The notes under the pieces: model-generated | What the model was told of the DNA's origin: nothing | Database searches by the model: none | What the model saw: only the letters and a program-made list of their open reading frames with translations | Translations under genes and position numbers: made by a program | Source: Hungatella sp. UBA7603 | GTDB taxonomy: Bacteria > Bacillota > Clostridia > Lachnospirales > Lachnospiraceae | NCBI GenBank assembly: GCA_002478865.1 | Contig: DLJZ01000008.1 | Coordinates: 1 to 64,000, forward strand | DNA: 64,000 nucleotides | Direction of reading: 5' to 3' | Shown here: piece by piece, positions 27,743 through 36,396 of the stretch | Layout: the number at the start of each line of letters is the position of its first letter | Position numbering within the stretch: the stretch's first letter is position 1

Positions 27743-28804
27743 ATGGCATACAAAAAAGAACTATGGGGAAACATGCCGGATGGCAAAGAAGTGTATTTGT
27801 ATACACTTGAAAATGGAAATGGAGTTTCTGCTTCATTTACTGATTTAGGTGCAGTCTGGGTGAGTATGTTCGTACTTGACCGGGAAGGGAAAAAGACCGA
27901 TGTAGTATTAGGGTATGATACTGTATCCCAGTACATTGAAAATCCCCCTCATTTTGGGGCGCCCATTGGAAGAAGTGCCAACCGGATTGCTAATGCGAAA
28001 TTTACAATCAACGGCAAAGAATATGCCATTGAGGCCAACAATGGCGTGAATAATCTTCACAGTGGTTCCGATCTTTATCACTCTCGTCTATGGGAAACTG
28101 AAGTGGAAGAGACAGAGGAAGGCACAAAGATCAGCTTCTCACTTTTCTCACCGGACAAAGATCAGGGATTTCCGGGAAATGCAAATATTACAGCATCATA
28201 TACTCTGACACAGGAGGATAGTCTCATTCTCTCCTATCACATGATTTGCGATCAGGATACAGTAGCGAATTTTACAAACCACAGTTACTTCAATCTTGAT
28301 GGTCAAGACGGCGGTTATGCGATGAAGCAACGTGTTTGGATCGATGCGGATACATATACCAGAGCAGATGAAGGCTCTATACCCACTGGAGAGATTACAC
28401 CAGTAAAAGGAACTCCTATGGATTTCACCACAATGAAGCCGATTGAACAGGATATAAATGAAGATTATGAGGCGTTGATATTTGGTGGTGGTTATGATCA
28501 TAACTGGGTGCTCAATCATCCAGAAGGAGAAGTTTCCTTATGTGCAGCAGCAGAATCTGATAAGACAGGTATTCGTATGGAAGTGTTTACAGACCTGCCA
28601 GGGATGCAGTTTTACACAGCCAACTTTTTAAAGGATGGCATGATAGGTAAGGGCGGTGCCGTTTATGAAAAACGATGCTGTTACTGCTTTGAGACCCAGT
28701 ACTATCCTGATGCCATCAATAAACCTGAATTTCCATCTCCATTATTAAAAGCAGGAGAGGAATATCAGACAGTTACAATTTATAAATTTGCTTTAGCGGA
28801 ATAA
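27743..28804 (+). CDS. galM: Aldose 1-epimerase (mutarotase)
   Basis: 353 residues, interconverting alpha and beta anomers of galactose, glucose and related sugars. Family residues are visible: IGRSANRIANA, the histidine in NNGVNNLHSG, the catalytic histidine in NFTNHSYFNLDG (near residue 175), and the catalytic glutamate in YCFETQYYPDA (near 316). GGAGG precedes the ATG. It is not in a galactose operon here; neighbours are asd and an EamA transporter. Confidence 0.95.
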   Translation: MAYKKELWGNMPDGKEVYLYTLENGNGVSASFTDLGAVWVSMFVLDREGKKTDVVLGYDTVSQYIENPPHFGAPIGRSANRIANAKFTINGKEYAIEANNGVNNLHSGSDLYHSRLWETEVEETEEGTKISFSLFSPDKDQGFPGNANITASYTLTQEDSLILSYHMICDQDTVANFTNHSYFNLDGQDGGYAMKQRVWIDADTYTRADEGSIPTGEITPVKGTPMDFTTMKPIEQDINEDYEALIFGGGYDHNWVLNHPEGEVSLCAAAESDKTGIRMEVFTDLPGMQFYTANFLKDGMIGKGGAVYEKRCCYCFETQYYPDAINKPEFPSPLLKAGEEYQTVTIYKFALAE

Positions 28805-28823
28805 ATATCATACATAATACGAA

Positions 28824-28853
28824 TCCAGGGACGCAGATTGCTGCGCCCCTGGA
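28824..28853 (+). other. Stable hairpin after galM
   Basis: TCCAGGG/CCCTGGA with inner CGCAG/CTGCG and a four-base loop. No T-run follows, so termination is uncertain; it may be an RNA-stabilising structure. Confidence 0.55.
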
Positions 28854-28883
28854 CTTATGTGAAAGGACTTTGTTAGTGTACAT

Positions 28884-29765
28884 ATGAATATACAGGATGG
28901 AAAAGGAATTAAGGCTTTGTCAGTGGTGGGACTTATTATAACTACCATAATCTGGGGAAGTGGCTTTGTGGTAATGAAAAATTCAGTCGATATCATTTCT
29001 CCAACATATCTTCTGGCGATTCGTTTTACCATAGCTTCAATTGCATTGGTTGCAGTGTTTTTTAGGCGGCTTAAGATGGTAACTCAAAGAGAAATACTAA
29101 GCGGAAGCCTTTTGGGCATATTTTTGTTTGTCAGCTACCTGCTTCAAACTTATGGCCTGAAATACACGACCGCCAGTAAAAATGCATTTATCACTACTTT
29201 GTACGTAATATTAGTACCTTTTCTGCACTGGTTCTTTAATCAAAAAAGACCCACCGCAAATAATATAGGCGCCGCTGTAATTGCAGTGTTTGGTCTAGGA
29301 CTCATCTCCTTGGAAGGTGACCTTTCTGTAAATATAGGTGATTTGCTGACACTTTTTTGCGGTCTCTTTTTTGCATTTCATATCGTATTTGTTGACCGAT
29401 ACACGGAGCGTTACGATCCAGTAAGGTTGACTGTGATCCAGATGGTCGTAGCTACAATCCTCAGCTGGATTTTAGCACCGATTTTGGAAGGCGCACAGGA
29501 TTTTGCTGTTATCAAAGGCCCCATTTTCATTGGTTTGATATATCTTGGGATTTTCAGTACGATGATCTGCTTTCTTCTTCAGAATGTGGGACAGAAGCAC
29601 TTAAGCCCCAATACATCTTCCATTATATTATCATTTGAAGCGGTATTTGGATTGGGATTTTCCGTGGTATTTCTGGGAGAAGTGGTTACCCCTAAACTGT
29701 TGGCAGGTTGTATCCTTCTGTTTGCTTCCATCATTTTATCAGAATATCAGAAAAAAAGAGCTTAA
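28884..29765 (+). CDS. EamA/DMT family transporter
   Basis: 293-residue membrane protein with about ten hydrophobic segments in two homologous halves, the drug/metabolite transporter (EamA) layout. Recognisable pieces are IIWGSGFVVMKNS at the N-terminus and SSIILSFEAVFGLGFSVVFLGE in the second half. Members export amino acids, metabolites or drugs; the substrate here is not predictable. The ribosome binding site is poor (GAAAGGA lies about 15 bases upstream), so the start or expression level is uncertain. Confidence 0.88.
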   Translation: MNIQDGKGIKALSVVGLIITTIIWGSGFVVMKNSVDIISPTYLLAIRFTIASIALVAVFFRRLKMVTQREILSGSLLGIFLFVSYLLQTYGLKYTTASKNAFITTLYVILVPFLHWFFNQKRPTANNIGAAVIAVFGLGLISLEGDLSVNIGDLLTLFCGLFFAFHIVFVDRYTERYDPVRLTVIQMVVATILSWILAPILEGAQDFAVIKGPIFIGLIYLGIFSTMICFLLQNVGQKHLSPNTSSIILSFEAVFGLGFSVVFLGEVVTPKLLAGCILLFASIILSEYQKKRA

Positions 29766-29810
29766 CTTAAAACGACATTTCATTTAATAAAATTGTAAAC
29801 TTTGGCACCA

Positions 29811-29888
29811 TTGATATTCCTATTTTTCAATGGTATAATTAGTTTGAATGGTCAAAAATTTGCTATTCGTAAGTTTTAATGTTATAAT
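29811..29888 (+). promoter_or_regulatory. Two tandem promoters of topB
   Basis: P1: TTGATA (29811), 17 bases, TATAAT (29834-29839). P2: TTGCTA (29860), 17 bases, TATAAT (29883-29888). Both have ideal spacing and -10 elements. Confidence 0.78.
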
Positions 29889-29923
29889 AGTCGGGTTACT
29901 ATTAAAGAGCAGTAGGGAGATAT

Positions 29924-31981
29924 ATGTCGAAATCGTTATACATTGCAGAAAAACCAAGTGTAGCGCAGGAGTTTGCCAATGCTCTGAAAGTAAAGGGAAG
30001 GCGTAGCGACGGATATATCGAGTCTGATCAGGCAATTATTACCTGGTGCGTAGGCCATTTGGTGACTATGAGTTATCCAGAAAGCTACGATCCGAAATTT
30101 AAGCGATGGAGTCTTTCCACCCTTCCATTTCTTCCAAAAGAGTTTAAATACGAGGTAATTCCCAGCGTTGAAAAACAGTTTAAAATTGTAAGCGGTCTGC
30201 TTAATCGTCCGGATGTAGATGTGATTTATGTCTGCACTGACTCCGGTCGGGAGGGAGAATACATATACCGTCTGGTTGCCCAAATGGCGGGGGTAAATGA
30301 AAAAAGTCAAAAAAGGGTATGGATCGATTCTCAGACAGAGGATGAAATTTTAAGAGGAATCCGGGAAGCAAAGGATGAATCTGAATATGACAATCTTTCC
30401 GCGTCTGCTTATCTGCGAGCAAAAGAAGATTATCTCATGGGAATTAATTTTTCACGTTTGCTCACACTAAGATATGGACAGCATATTTCGAATTATTTAC
30501 GGAGTGGGAAAAATACGGTCATATCCGTTGGACGAGTCATGACTTGTGTTATGGGAATGGTAATCCGAAAGGAACGAGAGGTGAGAGGTTTTGTAAAAAC
30601 ACCTTTTTACCGCGTTGTCGGAACCTTCTTAAAAGATGAGATGGACTTTGAAGGGGAGTGGAAAAGTGCTCCGGGGTCTAAATATTTCGAATCTCCTTTT
30701 CTTTATAAAGAAAATGGTTTTAAAGAGCGCAAATATGCAGAAGACTTAATTTCAGTTCTATCGGTTACAGATCCTTTAGAGGGAACGGTTGTTTCCATAG
30801 AAAAGAAAAAGGAAACCAAGAATCCACCACTTCTCTATAACTTAGCAGAGCTTCAAAATGATTGCTCAAAGATGTTTAAGATCAGTCCTGATGAAACCTT
30901 AAAAGTGGTACAAGAGCTTTATGAAAAGAAGCTTGTCACTTACCCGAGAACTGATGCCAGAGTTCTTTCCAGTGCTGTGGCTAAGGAAATCCATAAGAAC
31001 ATCGGAGGATTAAAGGGATTTCAAGTGCTTTCCGAAGCGGCAGCAGAGGTTATGGAAAAGGGTTCTTATCGAAACATTGAAAAGACCAGATACGTCAATG
31101 ATAAACAGATCACCGATCATTATGCTATCATACCTACCGGTCAGGGTCTGGGGGCTGTAAAGAGTCTTTCCCCCCTAACATATAAGATCTATGAGGTCAT
31201 TACCAGGAGATTTCTTAGCATTTTTTATCCACCTGCAATATATCAGAAATATGCATTGGAACTGGTAGTGGACAAGGAGCATTTTTATTCCAACTTCCGG
31301 GTTATGCTGGAGGCGGGTTACTTAAAGATTGCTGATGTATCAGGCAACAAGAAAAAAGCCCAAGAAGATAAAGCAGAGGGGAATTCTTCCGCAGAGGGTA
31401 ATTCAGATGAAAACAATCCGGATGCACCTCAAAAGAACATGGATAACCCAGCTTTTGTCGCCATGCTTGGAACCTTGAAAAAGGGCATGACTCTTCCTAT
31501 TAAGGAATTTGTCATTAAAGAAGGGGAAACTTCCCCACCGAAACGCTATACCTCCGGTTCTGTTATTCTAGCCATGGAAAATGCCGGACAGTTGATAGAG
31601 GATGAGGAACTAAGGGCCCAGATCAAGGGAAGTGGTATCGGTACCAGTGCTACAAGAGCTGAGATCTTAAAGAAGCTATGTAACATTAATTACCTTTCTC
31701 TGAATGGGAAAACTCAGGTAATTACGCCAACATTACTGGGAGAGCTGATCTATGATGTGGTGAATGCCTCCATAAAGCAGTTATTGAATCCAGAACTTAC
31801 GGCAAGCTGGGAAAAAGGTCTTACTTATGTTTCTGAGGGATCTATCACCTCTGAAGAGTATATGCAAAAATTAGAGAATTTTGTTGCCGGCCGCACCGCA
31901 GGGGTGCTTAGACTCAATAATCACTATGATCTACGTAGTGTGTTTGACGAAGCTGCAGCTAATTATATTAAAGAAAAATAG
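29924..31981 (+). CDS. topB: DNA topoisomerase III (type IA)
   Basis: 685 residues; relaxes and decatenates DNA through single-strand passage. TOPRIM domain at the N-terminus (YIAEKPSVAQEFA; CTDSGREGEYIYR), active-site tyrosine in VTYPRTDARVLS (near residue 340). A hydrophilic insert rich in Glu, Asn and Ser lies near residues 478-505, just before the segment with MTLPIKEFVIKEGETSPPKRY. The DSGREGE form of the metal site is usual for Firmicute TopB. GTAGGGAGA precedes the ATG. The beta-helix gene follows after 12 bases. Confidence 0.94.
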   Translation: MSKSLYIAEKPSVAQEFANALKVKGRRSDGYIESDQAIITWCVGHLVTMSYPESYDPKFKRWSLSTLPFLPKEFKYEVIPSVEKQFKIVSGLLNRPDVDVIYVCTDSGREGEYIYRLVAQMAGVNEKSQKRVWIDSQTEDEILRGIREAKDESEYDNLSASAYLRAKEDYLMGINFSRLLTLRYGQHISNYLRSGKNTVISVGRVMTCVMGMVIRKEREVRGFVKTPFYRVVGTFLKDEMDFEGEWKSAPGSKYFESPFLYKENGFKERKYAEDLISVLSVTDPLEGTVVSIEKKKETKNPPLLYNLAELQNDCSKMFKISPDETLKVVQELYEKKLVTYPRTDARVLSSAVAKEIHKNIGGLKGFQVLSEAAAEVMEKGSYRNIEKTRYVNDKQITDHYAIIPTGQGLGAVKSLSPLTYKIYEVITRRFLSIFYPPAIYQKYALELVVDKEHFYSNFRVMLEAGYLKIADVSGNKKKAQEDKAEGNSSAEGNSDENNPDAPQKNMDNPAFVAMLGTLKKGMTLPIKEFVIKEGETSPPKRYTSGSVILAMENAGQLIEDEELRAQIKGSGIGTSATRAEILKKLCNINYLSLNGKTQVITPTLLGELIYDVVNASIKQLLNPELTASWEKGLTYVSEGSITSEEYMQKLENFVAGRTAGVLRLNNHYDLRSVFDEAAANYIKEK

Positions 31982-31993
31982 GAGATTACAAAA

Positions 31994-32677
31994 ATGAAAA
32001 AAGAAGATATGACAAACCAAGATCTATTTGATACGAATTATACTGTAGCCAAATTATTATTTGAGCAGACAACATATCCTTGGGAAGTTCTTCCTAAAAT
32101 CAGCGAATTCATTGTTTCTTTAGGAGAGCGTCTTCCTAAAGATGAATTTGTTCACGTTGGAAAGGCTGTATGGATTCATAAATCTGTTAATTTGCCACCA
32201 ACAGCATGTATGGGTGAGAACGTTATTATCTGTAAAGGTGCTCAGATTCGTCATTGTGCATTTATCAGAGGAAACGCTATCATTGGAGAATTTGCAGTAG
32301 TAGGAAACTCCTCAGAAGTTAAGAATTCCATTCTTTTTGATGGTGTTCAGGTTCCTCACTTTAATTATGTAGGAGATTCTATTTTAGGATATAAGGCTCA
32401 TATGGGTGCTTCTTCCATCGCTTCTAATGTTAAAACTGATAAATCTCTGGTTGCAGTACATGCAGAAGATGGAGATATTGAAACTGGTCTTAAGAAATTC
32501 GGTGCTATCATCGGAGATTATGCAGAAATTGGCTGTGGAGCTATCTTAAATCCAGGAACTGTTATCGGACCAAAATCAAGTGTTTATCCTCTTTCTTGTG
32601 TAAGAACTTGTGTGGATGCTAACTCCATCTATAAAAATCAGGGTGAAGTTGTAGAGAGGGCTGTAACAGAGGCATAA
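31994..32677 (+). CDS. GlmU-like left-handed beta-helix protein
   Basis: 227 residues. After about 45 helical residues, hexapeptide repeats (such as IHKSVNLPPTACMGENVIICKGA and AIIGEFAVVGNSSEV) form a left-handed beta-helix like that of the acetyltransferase half of GlmU. The nucleotidyltransferase domain is absent. It may acetylate a sugar or bind a nucleotide-sugar; family members are often labelled UDP-N-acetylglucosamine pyrophosphorylase by similarity, which this protein alone cannot support. Probably co-transcribed with topB (12-base gap). Confidence 0.78.
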   Translation: MKKEDMTNQDLFDTNYTVAKLLFEQTTYPWEVLPKISEFIVSLGERLPKDEFVHVGKAVWIHKSVNLPPTACMGENVIICKGAQIRHCAFIRGNAIIGEFAVVGNSSEVKNSILFDGVQVPHFNYVGDSILGYKAHMGASSIASNVKTDKSLVAVHAEDGDIETGLKKFGAIIGDYAEIGCGAILNPGTVIGPKSSVYPLSCVRTCVDANSIYKNQGEVVERAVTEA

Positions 32678-32719
32678 ATAATTATAAACCTATGTAATTG
32701 TCTATCGATAAAACAAAGA

Positions 32720-32753
32720 GAGGCTGTTTCCTTTGGAAATGGTTTCTTTTTTT
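32720..32753 (+). terminator. Terminator of the topB operon
   Basis: GAGGCTGTTTCC, loop TTT, GGAAATGGTTTC (several G-T pairs), then seven T. Confidence 0.78.
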
Positions 32754-32755
32754 AT

Positions 32756-32807
32756 AACAAAACAGGGTTCCAAAGCTTATTTTCAAGCTCTGGAACCCTG
32801 TTTTGTT
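32756..32807 (-). terminator. Large terminator hairpin of upp
   Basis: A 17-bp perfect stem (32756-32772 with 32791-32807) extended inward by AGCTT/AAGCT. On the minus strand it follows upp and is trailed by a T-rich run. It lies between convergent genes. Confidence 0.88.
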
Positions 32808-32825
32808 ATTCTTGTGGAAGTATAA

Positions 32826-33467
32826 TTATTTTGTTCCGAAAATACGGTCGCCTGCATCGCCAAGGCCTGGACAGATATAAGCGTTTTCATTTAATCCACG
32901 GTCAAGATGTCCAACATAGATCTGGATGTCAGGGTGAGCATCCTGAAGCTTCTTTAAGCCTTCTGGAGCTGCAATGATACACATGAATTTAATATGCTTA
33001 CCGCCATACTTTTTAATGAAATTAATCGCTTCCACAGCAGAGCCACCGGTGGCAACCATAGGATCTGTGACAACGATAGTTCTTAATTCGATTGGGCTTG
33101 GAAGCTTGCAGTAGTACTCGTGAGGCTCGTGAGTTACTTCGTCACGGTACAAGCCAATATGTCCTACTTTTGCGGAAGGTACCAGAGCAAGAATACCATT
33201 AACCATACCAAGTCCTGCGCGGAGAATCGGTACAATTGCCATTTTCTTGCCAGCAATCATAGGAGTCATACAGGTTTCAATAGGAGTTTCGACCTGGACA
33301 TCCTGTAATGGAAGATCTCTTAATGCTTCAAATCCCATAAGCATAGCAATTTCTTCGATGAGGGCGCGGAATTCATTGGTTCCGGTCTTTTTGTCTCTTA
33401 AGATAGAGATCTTGTGTTGAATCAGTGGGTGGGTAAAAATAGTTACATTGTCCATTGAAAAATCCAT
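32826..33467 (-). CDS. upp: Uracil phosphoribosyltransferase
   Basis: 213 residues; converts uracil and PRPP to UMP for pyrimidine salvage. The PRPP loop reads [17 protein letters not shown] near residue 130, and the uracil-binding end is [22 protein letters not shown] on the minus strand selects the ATG at 33467; the frame continues upstream into uraA, but family length (about 209) supports this start. Only four bases separate it from the uraA stop, so transport and salvage are co-expressed. Confidence 0.96.
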   Translation of the reverse strand: MDFSMDNVTIFTHPLIQHKISILRDKKTGTNEFRALIEEIAMLMGFEALRDLPLQDVQVETPIETCMTPMIAGKKMAIVPILRAGLGMVNGILALVPSAKVGHIGLYRDEVTHEPHEYYCKLPSPIELRTIVVTDPMVATGGSAVEAINFIKKYGGKHIKFMCIIAAPEGLKKLQDAHPDIQIYVGHLDRGLNENAYICPGLGDAGDRIFGTK

Positions 33468-33471
33468 AATG

Positions 33472-34812
33472 TTATTTATCCTTTCTTGAATCACTAGTTG
33501 CATCAGGTGTTTCTGGCAGAATTAGGTTCATAAGGACACCTACAACAACTGCGATGAAAAGGCCTGAAATGTTTAGAGTTATACTACCGATTTCTGCATT
33601 AAGACCGCCGATCTGACCAAATCCAAGGCCAAACACTAAGATGAGTCCGACAATGGATAAGTTTCTGCTGTGTGTGAAATCTAAATTAGATTCAGCAAGG
33701 GAGCGGATACCAACCGCAGCAATCATTCCAAAAAGCATGATTTCAACGCCGCCTTTGACCGGGCCAGGTATTGTCTGAAGAATTGCGCCCACTTTACCAA
33801 ACAGACCTAAAATAATAGCAAATACTGCGGTAATACGAAGAAGCTTTGGGTTGTAGTTCTTTGTGGTAGCAAGCACACCAGTATTTTCCGCATAAGTAGT
33901 GTTTGCTGGGCCGCCTATAAATCCTGCAAAAAGGGTTGCAATTCCATCACCCATAAGAGTGCGGTGAAGACCGGGATCTTTTAAAAAGTCTTTCCCGACA
34001 ACAGTTCCATTGGTAGTGATGTCACCAATGTGCTCCATAAAAGTCACGCATGCAATTGGCGCGATAGATAATATGGCTCCCAGGCTGAATTTTGGAACCG
34101 TCATAAAACCTACTCCGTTTAAGTCCTTGGTCACATATGGAATATTAATCCAGGCTGCTGATGTAATAGCTGAATAATCCATGTGAAACAAGCCTAGGCC
34201 TCCTAAAATTATGCACAACAAATAACCTGCCGCAATTCCGATCAGAATGGGAACTAGCTTAAAAAATCCATGTGCAAAGATGGAACAGAGGATTACAACA
34301 AGCAGAGTGAACATAGCAATGCCAAGATTTAATGCTATGGCTGGAGTCAATCCGTCGGCAAGGCTTAAATTGCCGGTAGCATCATTAATTGCTGTGCTTG
34401 CAAGGTTAATTCCGATAACAACGATGACAGGGCCTGTCACAACCGGAGGGAATACCCTTTTGATCTTGTCCGATCCAACAATGTAAACAAGAAGGGCGAA
34501 GAGAAGATAGACAAAACCGGCAAAAATAATTCCACCCTGTGCTAAAGGTACGTTCTCTGGAATCACGGTTCCTTCTGGGCGAATGATTGTAGTAACAGCC
34601 GCCAGAAATGCGAAGGAAGAACCAAGAAACACAGGAACCTTAAATTTAGTACAGCAGTGGAATATTAAGGTACCAACGCCTGCAGAAAAAAGTGCCAGCG
34701 ATGGGTTGAGACCAGTCAGCAAAGGAACCAGTACGGTTGCGCCAAACATGGCGAACAGATGCTGAATACTGAGCAGATAATCTCGGGTAGTGAGTTTTTC
34801 TTTATTACTCAT
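33472..34812 (-). CDS. uraA: Uracil permease (NCS2 family)
   Basis: 446-residue membrane transporter of the nucleobase-cation symporter-2 family, with about 12-14 hydrophobic segments. Family motifs are [14 protein letters not shown] near the N-terminus, AYAENTG-like [14 protein letters not shown] and the [17 protein letters not shown] region. Pairing with upp supports uracil as the substrate. GGAG lies inside a longer TTG-opened frame (34830), so ATG 34812 is chosen. A promoter lies directly upstream; no PyrR-type leader is visible in the short gap. Confidence 0.95.
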   Translation of the reverse strand: MSNKEKLTTRDYLLSIQHLFAMFGATVLVPLLTGLNPSLALFSAGVGTLIFHCCTKFKVPVFLGSSFAFLAAVTTIIRPEGTVIPENVPLAQGGIIFAGFVYLLFALLVYIVGSDKIKRVFPPVVTGPVIVVIGINLASTAINDATGNLSLADGLTPAIALNLGIAMFTLLVVILCSIFAHGFFKLVPILIGIAAGYLLCIILGGLGLFHMDYSAITSAAWINIPYVTKDLNGVGFMTVPKFSLGAILSIAPIACVTFMEHIGDITTNGTVVGKDFLKDPGLHRTLMGDGIATLFAGFIGGPANTTYAENTGVLATTKNYNPKLLRITAVFAIILGLFGKVGAILQTIPGPVKGGVEIMLFGMIAAVGIRSLAESNLDFTHSRNLSIVGLILVFGLGFGQIGGLNAEIGSITLNISGLFIAVVVGVLMNLILPETPDATSDSRKDK

Positions 34813-34845
34813 TTTTCGACTCCATTTCAATTTATTTTCCGTCCT

Positions 34846-34874
34846 ATTTTATCAAAGAAAGGAGTAAATAGCAA
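34846..34874 (-). promoter_or_regulatory. Promoter of uraA-upp
   Basis: On the minus strand TTGCTA, 17 bases, TAAAAT, just after the stop of the upstream lipoprotein gene. Confidence 0.65.
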
Positions 34875-34883
34875 CTAGTTTTC

Positions 34884-35672
34884 CTATTTTGTCTCAGGAG
34901 TGTAAGAAACTAGGGCAAAATCTCCCAAAGCATGAGGAACAGGAATGGAAAAAATGATATTTCCTTTGTCCACATAGCTAAAGGAATCCGGAAAAGCAGG
35001 GGTCCCATCAGGCATTTTCGTTTTAATAGGAAAATCAGCTTCCTGGAAAATTTTTACATAGGAGTTAAGATCCATTTGAGTTCTCGCTTCCATAAGGGCT
35101 TCTGTAAGTTCTGGAGATGCATTGTAAAATTCAACTTGGTCGGAGAGAACGTATCTAGCCAGAGTTTCAGGATCTGCGTAGTCTGTAAGTCCTAAATCTT
35201 TCACTTGGTCTAAGTCTACGGTGTTGGTGTAAAAGAAATTGAGAGGGTGAGCTGCGCCTTCTGCATAAAAGGTACCCGTATAGGCGGCCGTAATCCGTTT
35301 GGAGTCAGCAGAGATAATTTCTGCATCTATAATCACGGTGTCCTTTATGGGATCAATGGAATTTATATGTATTAAGCTAAGTGCATTCTCTTTTAGAAGC
35401 TGATTGATTTTATCTTCCTTGTTCTTATCTTTTAGGTTGGAGATAACAGGGTATTGGATGGAGATGTTTTTATCTTTATAAGATTTTATAGAGGTGGCCA
35501 TCCCCGAGTGAGATACGGGTTTTTCCGAATAATCCCTGATTACAATAGTACTTGCCTGACTTTCCGTAGAGGAGGTCTGAGGTGGAACTTCTTTGATATA
35601 ATTTTTCTGTGCGCATCCAGTTAAGATTAAGATAAAGCAGGCAGAAAAAAAGAAAAGCTGTTTACAAAACAT
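34884..35672 (-). CDS. Lipoprotein with DUF4163/DUF3298-like domains
   Basis: 262-residue exported protein. Signal peptide FFFSACFILILTGC with the lipobox cysteine near residue 20, then a Ser/Thr-rich linker. The mature part resembles the DUF4163-DUF3298 arrangement seen in RsiV/PdaC-like envelope proteins (ISIQYPVIS; AEGAAHPLNFFYTNTVDL). Function is unknown; related domains bind or sense cell-wall components. The frame runs upstream into tRNA-Leu, but AAAGGTGG places the start at ATG 35672. An inverted repeat CTTGTGA-N7-TCACAAG (35691-35711) lies in its leader. Confidence 0.78.
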   Translation of the reverse strand: MFCKQLFFFSACFILILTGCAQKNYIKEVPPQTSSTESQASTIVIRDYSEKPVSHSGMATSIKSYKDKNISIQYPVISNLKDKNKEDKINQLLKENALSLIHINSIDPIKDTVIIDAEIISADSKRITAAYTGTFYAEGAAHPLNFFYTNTVDLDQVKDLGLTDYADPETLARYVLSDQVEFYNASPELTEALMEARTQMDLNSYVKIFQEADFPIKTKMPDGTPAFPDSFSYVDKGNIIFSIPVPHALGDFALVSYTPETK

Positions 35673-35770
35673 ATGATAATTACCACCTTTCTTGTGATTC
35701 ACGTTCACAAGTAGTATATCATAAATTATGAAACTATGGAAAAAAGAATGTGAGAATCCCTGTATATTGC

Positions 35771-35806
35771 AAAAAAAAGAAACCAGTCTAATAGAATGGT
35801 TTCTTT
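35771..35806 (-). terminator. Terminator of tRNA-Leu
   Basis: On the minus strand AGAAACCA pairs with TGGTTTCT, followed by a T-run of about seven. Confidence 0.88.
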
Positions 35807-35821
35807 TTACCCAATATAGAG

Positions 35822-35904
35822 TGCCGATGGCCGGATTCGAACCGGCACGGAGGTTGTCCGCTGCATTTTGAGTGCAGTGCGTCTGCCAGTTCCGCCACAT
35901 CGGC
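35822..35904 (-). tRNA. tRNA-Leu (anticodon CAA)
   Basis: 83-nt minus-strand tRNA with the long variable arm of class II tRNAs. Acceptor GCCGATG/CATCGGC, anticodon stem CTGCA/TGCAG with loop CTCAAAA (anticodon CAA, codon TTG), T arm GCCGG TTCGAAT CCGGC. Discriminator A; CCA not encoded. Confidence 0.96.
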
Positions 35905-35924
35905 TTTTCTCTGCAACGATGATT

Positions 35925-35953
35925 ATTCTATCACAGGATTTTCCATTTGGCAA
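35925..35953 (-). promoter_or_regulatory. Promoter of tRNA-Leu
   Basis: On the minus strand TTGCCA, 17 bases, TAGAAT. Confidence 0.75.
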
Positions 35954-35974
35954 GTGTTTTTTATGATTATTAAA

Positions 35975-36003
35975 TTGTAAATAGGTAAAATATATTGTAT
36001 GAT
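35975..36003 (+). promoter_or_regulatory. Promoter of the zinc-finger/polA operon
   Basis: TTGTAA, 17 bases, TATGAT, divergent from the tRNA-Leu promoter. Confidence 0.6.
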
Positions 36004-36037
36004 AGATGAAAGATATTGTTAAGGAGGTGTCAGGATT

Positions 36038-36385
36038 TTGACATGCAAAGAAGCTGAACGTCTCGTCATGCCATATATTAGAGATGAACTTACAGATGAA
36101 GAGCTAAAGGGATTTCTGGAACATATGGAATCCTGCCCGGGCTGTCGCGATGAACTGGAAATTTATTTCACTGTAGAAGTGGGAATTAGACAGCTTGACT
36201 CCGAAACTGGGAACTATAATATAAAAGGCGCTCTAGAAGCAGCCATCGAGCAGTCCAGACAAAGAATTCAGGCTGTAAGACTTATAAAGATAGCAAGGTA
36301 TTCCGTAACTACATTAAGTGTTATGGCATTGGTAATCACTGTCCTATTGCAATGCAGGATCTGGATGCAACAGGGCTTATTATGA
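36038..36385 (+). CDS. Anti-sigma-factor-like zinc-finger membrane protein
   Basis: 115 residues. The N-terminal half carries the HxxxCxxC zinc pattern of zf-HC2 anti-sigma factors (FLEHMESCPGCRDEL, preceded by C at residue 3), and a membrane segment lies near residues 86-105. No sigma-factor gene adjoins it, so an anti-sigma role is only suggested by the fold. It starts with TTG, eight bases after AAGGAGGTG. Ends 11 bases before polA, with which it is probably co-transcribed. Confidence 0.75.
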   Translation: MTCKEAERLVMPYIRDELTDEELKGFLEHMESCPGCRDELEIYFTVEVGIRQLDSETGNYNIKGALEAAIEQSRQRIQAVRLIKIARYSVTTLSVMALVITVLLQCRIWMQQGLL

Positions 36386-36396
36386 TAGGAGAACAA

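Noticed and set aside
29924..31981. DSGREGE in TopB as a broken metal site
   Set aside because: This form is usual in Firmicute topoisomerase III, so it is not a defect.
35673..35900. N-terminal extension of the lipoprotein frame
   Set aside because: It runs through tRNA-Leu; the signal peptide and ribosome binding site fix the start at 35672.
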